Assembly (NCBI GenBank): GCA_025989215.1 | Contig: JAPDNP010000010.1 | Coordinates: forward strand, 1 to 64,000 | Source: Neisseriaceae bacterium JH1-16 | Lineage (GTDB): Bacteria; Pseudomonadota; Gammaproteobacteria; Burkholderiales; Chromobacteriaceae | DNA: 64,000 bases | Direction: 5' to 3' | Part shown: positions 61,675 through 64,000 of the stretch, piece after piece | Position numbering within the stretch: position 1 is the stretch's first letter | Layout of the letters: each line of letters starts with the position of its first letter | The notes under the pieces: model-generated | The model's input: only the letters and a program-made list of their open reading frames with translations | The model's database searches: none | What the model was told of the DNA's origin: nothing | Program-made: the position numbers and the translations under genes

Positions 61675-62059
61675 GCGCCGCGAACGAGGTGACGTTGCTG
61701 CAAAGCTAAACCCCTGCCGAGCATCGTTGCGTTGCCGTGCACCCTACGGGTCTTGCGCACCTGGCCGGGACCGCTGCGCTGCGTGTTGGGGTCTGGAATA
61801 ACGCAGCCGCCATCTCCCGGCGGCGGTGCCGACCGGACGCCGATGTACGACATCGCCCGCGCCGACCCCGCCGGCATTACCCCCTGCTGCACACCGGCGT
61901 CGAACGGTGTCGCGCTGACCGGCGAACTCCCGTGCGACCAGGCCGCCCTCATGCTCAATACGCTCCCCCGCAGCAAGGGCCAGCGACAGAGGCAGAATGT
62001 TTGACGCCGGTCCGACCGCGCGTCGTATAGTAAATCCCCACTTTCTGCCGGGCCCCACC
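61675..62059 (+). pseudogene. Decayed partial duplicate of the downstream GNAT gene
   Basis: From ATG 61843 the sequence reads MYDIARADPAGI, then (after small frameshifts) LLHTG and LTGELPCDQAALM. These parallel the start of the next gene (MYDIALATAADLDGI, LLHA, LTGEFPRDKVAAMM). The segment 61843-61965 is thus a relic of a tandem duplication. Nothing else is supported in this 385-base gap. Confidence 0.7.
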
Positions 62060-62554
62060 ATGTACGACATCGCCCTCGCCACCGCCGCCGACCTCGACGG
62101 CATCGCCGCGCTACTGCACGCCAACTCGCCCTCGCAGGGTGGTTCGTTGACCGGCGAATTCCCGCGCGACAAGGTCGCCGCCATGATGGCCGGTGGAACG
62201 CCGGTGCTGGTCGCCCGTCGCGATGGCCGGGTAGTCGGCGTGCTGTTTACCGCGCCCAAGGACACCCCGGTGGTGGTGCCGTCGATCACGGCGATGTGGA
62301 AGGCCTGGCCGGGGCAGCCCGACGCCTATGCGTACGGCCCGGTATGCATCGCCGCGAGCGAACGCGGCCAGGGCCTGCTGCCGCGGCTGTACGCGGCGCT
62401 GCAGGCGCACTGCCCGGGCCGCGAGGCGGTGCTGTTCATCCGCCGCGACAACACAGCCTCGCTGCGGGCCCACCTGCGCCTCGGCATGAGCGAGGTGGCC
62501 GGCTACACGCTCGACGGCGTCGACTACGCGGTGCTGAGCGACCTGCCGCGCTGA
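62060..62554 (+). CDS. GNAT-family N-acetyltransferase
   Basis: It has 164 residues. Acetyl-CoA binding segment GPVCIAASERGQGLLPRLYAAL and the C-terminal RRDNTASLRAHLRLGMSEVAGY are visible. The substrate is unknown. ATG 62060 begins the sequence that is duplicated upstream, which supports this start. It is flanked by dsdC and the XdhC-like gene with no obvious operon. Confidence 0.9.
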   Translation: MYDIALATAADLDGIAALLHANSPSQGGSLTGEFPRDKVAAMMAGGTPVLVARRDGRVVGVLFTAPKDTPVVVPSITAMWKAWPGQPDAYAYGPVCIAASERGQGLLPRLYAALQAHCPGREAVLFIRRDNTASLRAHLRLGMSEVAGYTLDGVDYAVLSDLPR

Positions 62555-62717
62555 GCCGCTTGGCGACGTCAGAGCTCGGTGGAGGAAACGCCCGAGCCTT
62601 GGCGAACGCCAAAAGTCGCTACCCCCCCGTGCCGTGCCATACCGCCGCATGATGACAGCCCTCGCCGATGGTGTACGCTGGGCGGGCGTCCCCCGCCCTG
62701 TTCTGCAAAGGAATCCC

Positions 62718-63236
62718 ATGACCGCAACTGCATCCCCCTGGCGCCTGCTGCTGATCGGCGCCGGCGACGTCGCCCGTGAGCTGGCCGAACTGGCGCCGCG
62801 GCTCGGCTACGCCGTCAGCGTCTGCGAACCGCGCGCCGAGCGGCGCGAGGCCTGGCCCGATGCGGCCGAAGCCTGGCTGGACCACGACCCGAGCGAGGCG
62901 CTGCGCCAGTTCGCCCCGGACGCCTATAGCGCGGTGGTGGCGCTGGCGCACGTACCGGCGATCGACGACGCCGCGCTGATCGCCGCGCTACCCTCGCCGG
63001 CCTTCTACGTCGGCGCGATCGGCTCGCGCGCCAATGCCGAGGCGCGGCTCGCCAGGTTGGCCGAAGCCGGCATCGGCGAAGCCGACCGGCTACGCCTGAA
63101 GGCGCCGATCGGCCTGTCCATCGGCAGCCGCAGCCCGGCCGAGATCGCCATCGCCATCCTGGCCGAACTGATCGACCAGCGCCGCCGCCAGCACGCCGCG
63201 CCGAGCGGGCCGCTGTGCGTGGCCGGGGTGAGCTGA
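62718..63236 (+). CDS. XdhC-like Rossmann-domain protein
   Basis: It has 172 residues. The N-terminal GAGDVARELAELAPRLGYAVSVCEPR is a dinucleotide-binding fold, and FYVGAIGSRANAEARLARL with KAPIGLSIGSRSPAEIAIAI is the hallmark of the C-terminal XdhC domain. That family sulfurates or delivers molybdenum cofactor to xanthine dehydrogenase-type enzymes. The N-terminal XdhC/CoxI domain is absent, as in CoxI-like short forms. No molybdo-enzyme gene is in view. A repeat copy lies at 63056. Confidence 0.9.
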   Translation: MTATASPWRLLLIGAGDVARELAELAPRLGYAVSVCEPRAERREAWPDAAEAWLDHDPSEALRQFAPDAYSAVVALAHVPAIDDAALIAALPSPAFYVGAIGSRANAEARLARLAEAGIGEADRLRLKAPIGLSIGSRSPAEIAIAILAELIDQRRRQHAAPSGPLCVAGVS

Positions 63237-63395
63237 GCGACGGGCCGGAGCGGCCACTCGCCGCCCCACCGCTACCGCCCGGCCCGGCCGGCCGGGTCGA
63301 CCCGGGTCGAACGACTAAGGTGATACCAGGGCGGAGTACGCCGGCGCGGCATCCGCGCCGCAACGATGCGCCCCGTTCCGCGAGGAGACGACGGC

Positions 63396-63851
63396 ATGGA
63401 CGATGCAAAGCTATTGTGGGTGCTGGGTCACCGGATCCGCCCGCTCGACACCGACGAGTCCTACGGCATGATCGAGGTGACCACGCCGCCCGGGGTAGCC
63501 GGCCCGCCCCCGCACCATCACCGGCGCGAGAGCGAGTTCTTCTTCATCCTGAAAGGCCAGCTGGACTTGATGAGCAACGGCCGGTGGCAGCCCTGCGCGG
63601 CCGGCAGCTTCGTCGAGCTGCCGCCGTTCACCACCCACACCTTCATCAACCACGGCAACGAGGACGTGGTCTGGGTCACCGGCTGGCGCCCGAAAGGCTT
63701 CGAACGCTTCTTTGTCGAGTTCGGCATCCCCGTCGACCAGGCCGGGGCACGGGAACAGTCGCTCTCCGCCACCGTGCTGCAACGCATCGTCGAGAGCGTC
63801 GAGCGTTACGGCATGCACGTCGACGCCCCGCCGGCCCCCGCCGCGGACTAA
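63396..63851 (+). CDS. Cupin-domain protein
   Basis: It has 151 residues with one cupin barrel. The metal-binding first motif is PPPHHHRRESEFFFILKGQLDL and the second FVELPPFTTHTFINHGNED, so the His and Glu ligands are present. It resembles quercetinase-type or small-molecule-binding cupins; the ligand is unknown. ATG 63396 follows GAGGAGACG. Confidence 0.88.
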   Translation: MDDAKLLWVLGHRIRPLDTDESYGMIEVTTPPGVAGPPPHHHRRESEFFFILKGQLDLMSNGRWQPCAAGSFVELPPFTTHTFINHGNEDVVWVTGWRPKGFERFFVEFGIPVDQAGAREQSLSATVLQRIVESVERYGMHVDAPPAPAAD

Positions 63852-63894
63852 CCGTCGGCGCCTTCGGCCAGATTGGCCGCGCTCGCGCGGGCCC

Positions 63895-64000
63895 TCAGCA
63901 GCGCACCGCCCGCGCTTCCAGAAAGTCCACCAGCCGCCGCGCCAGCCCGTCGCGCGGCGCGTTCGGCGGCCATACCGCGTAGACCCCCAACGACTCCACC
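63895..64000 (-). CDS. LysR-family regulator, C-terminal end (partial)
   Basis: The minus strand at the right edge reads VESLGVYAVWPPNAPRDGLA, then RRLVDFLEARAVRC and a stop. This is the usual C-terminus of LysR regulators (YAV-P-N-R, VDFL). The rest lies outside the window, so its target cannot be inferred. Confidence 0.7.
   Translation of the reverse strand, partial: VESLGVYAVWPPNAPRDGLARRLVDFLEARAVRC

Larger units (their letters stand above)
168..63065. repeat. Dispersed 10-mer GTTGGCCGAA, candidate DNA uptake sequence
   Basis: Hand count of exact 10-mers. Plus orientation starts at 168, 833, 7163, 12284, 15985, 17557, 18786, 27941, 29304, 30467, 33053, 41816, 58737, 60563, 63056. Reverse orientation (TTCGGCCAAC) starts at 1867, 9184, 14986, 15779, 16735, 17823, 21916, 30742, 34006, 35804, 36835, 38558, 39948, 54663, 58786, 59844. 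Nine-base versions (another base in place of the first G) occur at 17285, 20504, 22860, 36924, 57269 and 61300. Copies in genes are read in different frames (L-A-E, W-P-N, F-G-Q, S-A-N), so codon preference does not explain them. Others are intergenic, next to terminators. At about 65% GC roughly 0.1-0.2 copies are expected by chance. Confidence 0.85.

Noticed and set aside
168-63065. GTTGGCCGAA as a restriction site or codon-usage artefact
   Set aside because: The central GGCC is a common restriction core, but the excess is specific to the 10-base context. The copies use several reading frames and also lie between genes.
1-64000. tRNA or rRNA genes
   Set aside because: I looked for the conserved T-loop and anticodon-arm patterns and for rRNA landmarks and saw none; a covariance search could still find one.

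Overview
The window is GC-rich, densely coded DNA, most likely from a betaproteobacterium of the Neisseriales (Chromobacteriaceae-like). The evidence is compositional and by family. The phenylalanine hydroxylase at 7783 has the length and metal-ligand spacing I recall for the Chromobacterium violaceum enzyme. RarD, DsdA, a complete C-P lyase operon and a BLUF photosensor are all compatible with that group. Species identity is not established here.

Layout. 0-10.3 kb: end of an oligopeptide ABC ATPase, pepA, glsA, a membrane diguanylate cyclase, a folE-BLUF pair, mmuM, a divergent Lrp/phhA pair, and a soluble PAS-PAS-MCP (BdlA-like) transducer. 10.6-23.5 kb: a phosphonate catabolic island. It holds the 2-aminoethylphosphonate ABC transporter (phnS2, phnT, a double-length permease), phnF-DUF1045-phnN, and phnGHIJKLM followed by an HD-domain gene broken by an in-frame stop. 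Candidate PhnF operators sit in front of the transporter and between phnF and phnG. 23.6-26.4 kb: small genes and remnants. 26.5-30.8 kb: the early region of a defective Mu-like prophage (repressor, Ner, an A transposase lacking part of its catalytic core, a B fragment, DUF3164, Mor). 30.8-42.5 kb: ordinary metabolic and transport genes, including phhB, a MoaD-like/BNR pair and rarD. 42.6-54.5 kb: an acquired island bounded by an ISL3 remnant and an IS5-family remnant. It carries a type I secretion operon: a TolC-like protein, a 1442-residue exported protein with 85-residue tandem repeats and a C-terminal calpain-like cysteine protease domain, a HlyB-like ABC exporter and HlyD. 54.5-64 kb: EamA, DUF2182, DUF1326, GST, a carbamoyltransferase-like protein, dsdA-dsdC, GNAT, XdhC-like, a cupin and the end of a LysR regulator.

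Three signals cut across the genes. (1) The 10-mer GTTGGCCGAA occurs 31 times by hand count on either strand, with 6 further 9-mers. It lies in several reading frames and beside terminators, but is absent from 41.8-54.7 kb. It behaves like a DNA uptake sequence, in a dialect unrelated to the Neisseria and Pasteurellaceae ones I know. (2) Two families of miniature inverted-repeat elements (about 143 bp and 110 bp) insert at TNA trinucleotides and repeatedly sit exactly on stop codons (TGA/TAA). The first shares its ends with the IS5-family remnant at 54 kb. (3) The calpain-bearing secretion substrate is an unusual cargo for a type I system and is the strongest candidate for an undescribed system in this window.
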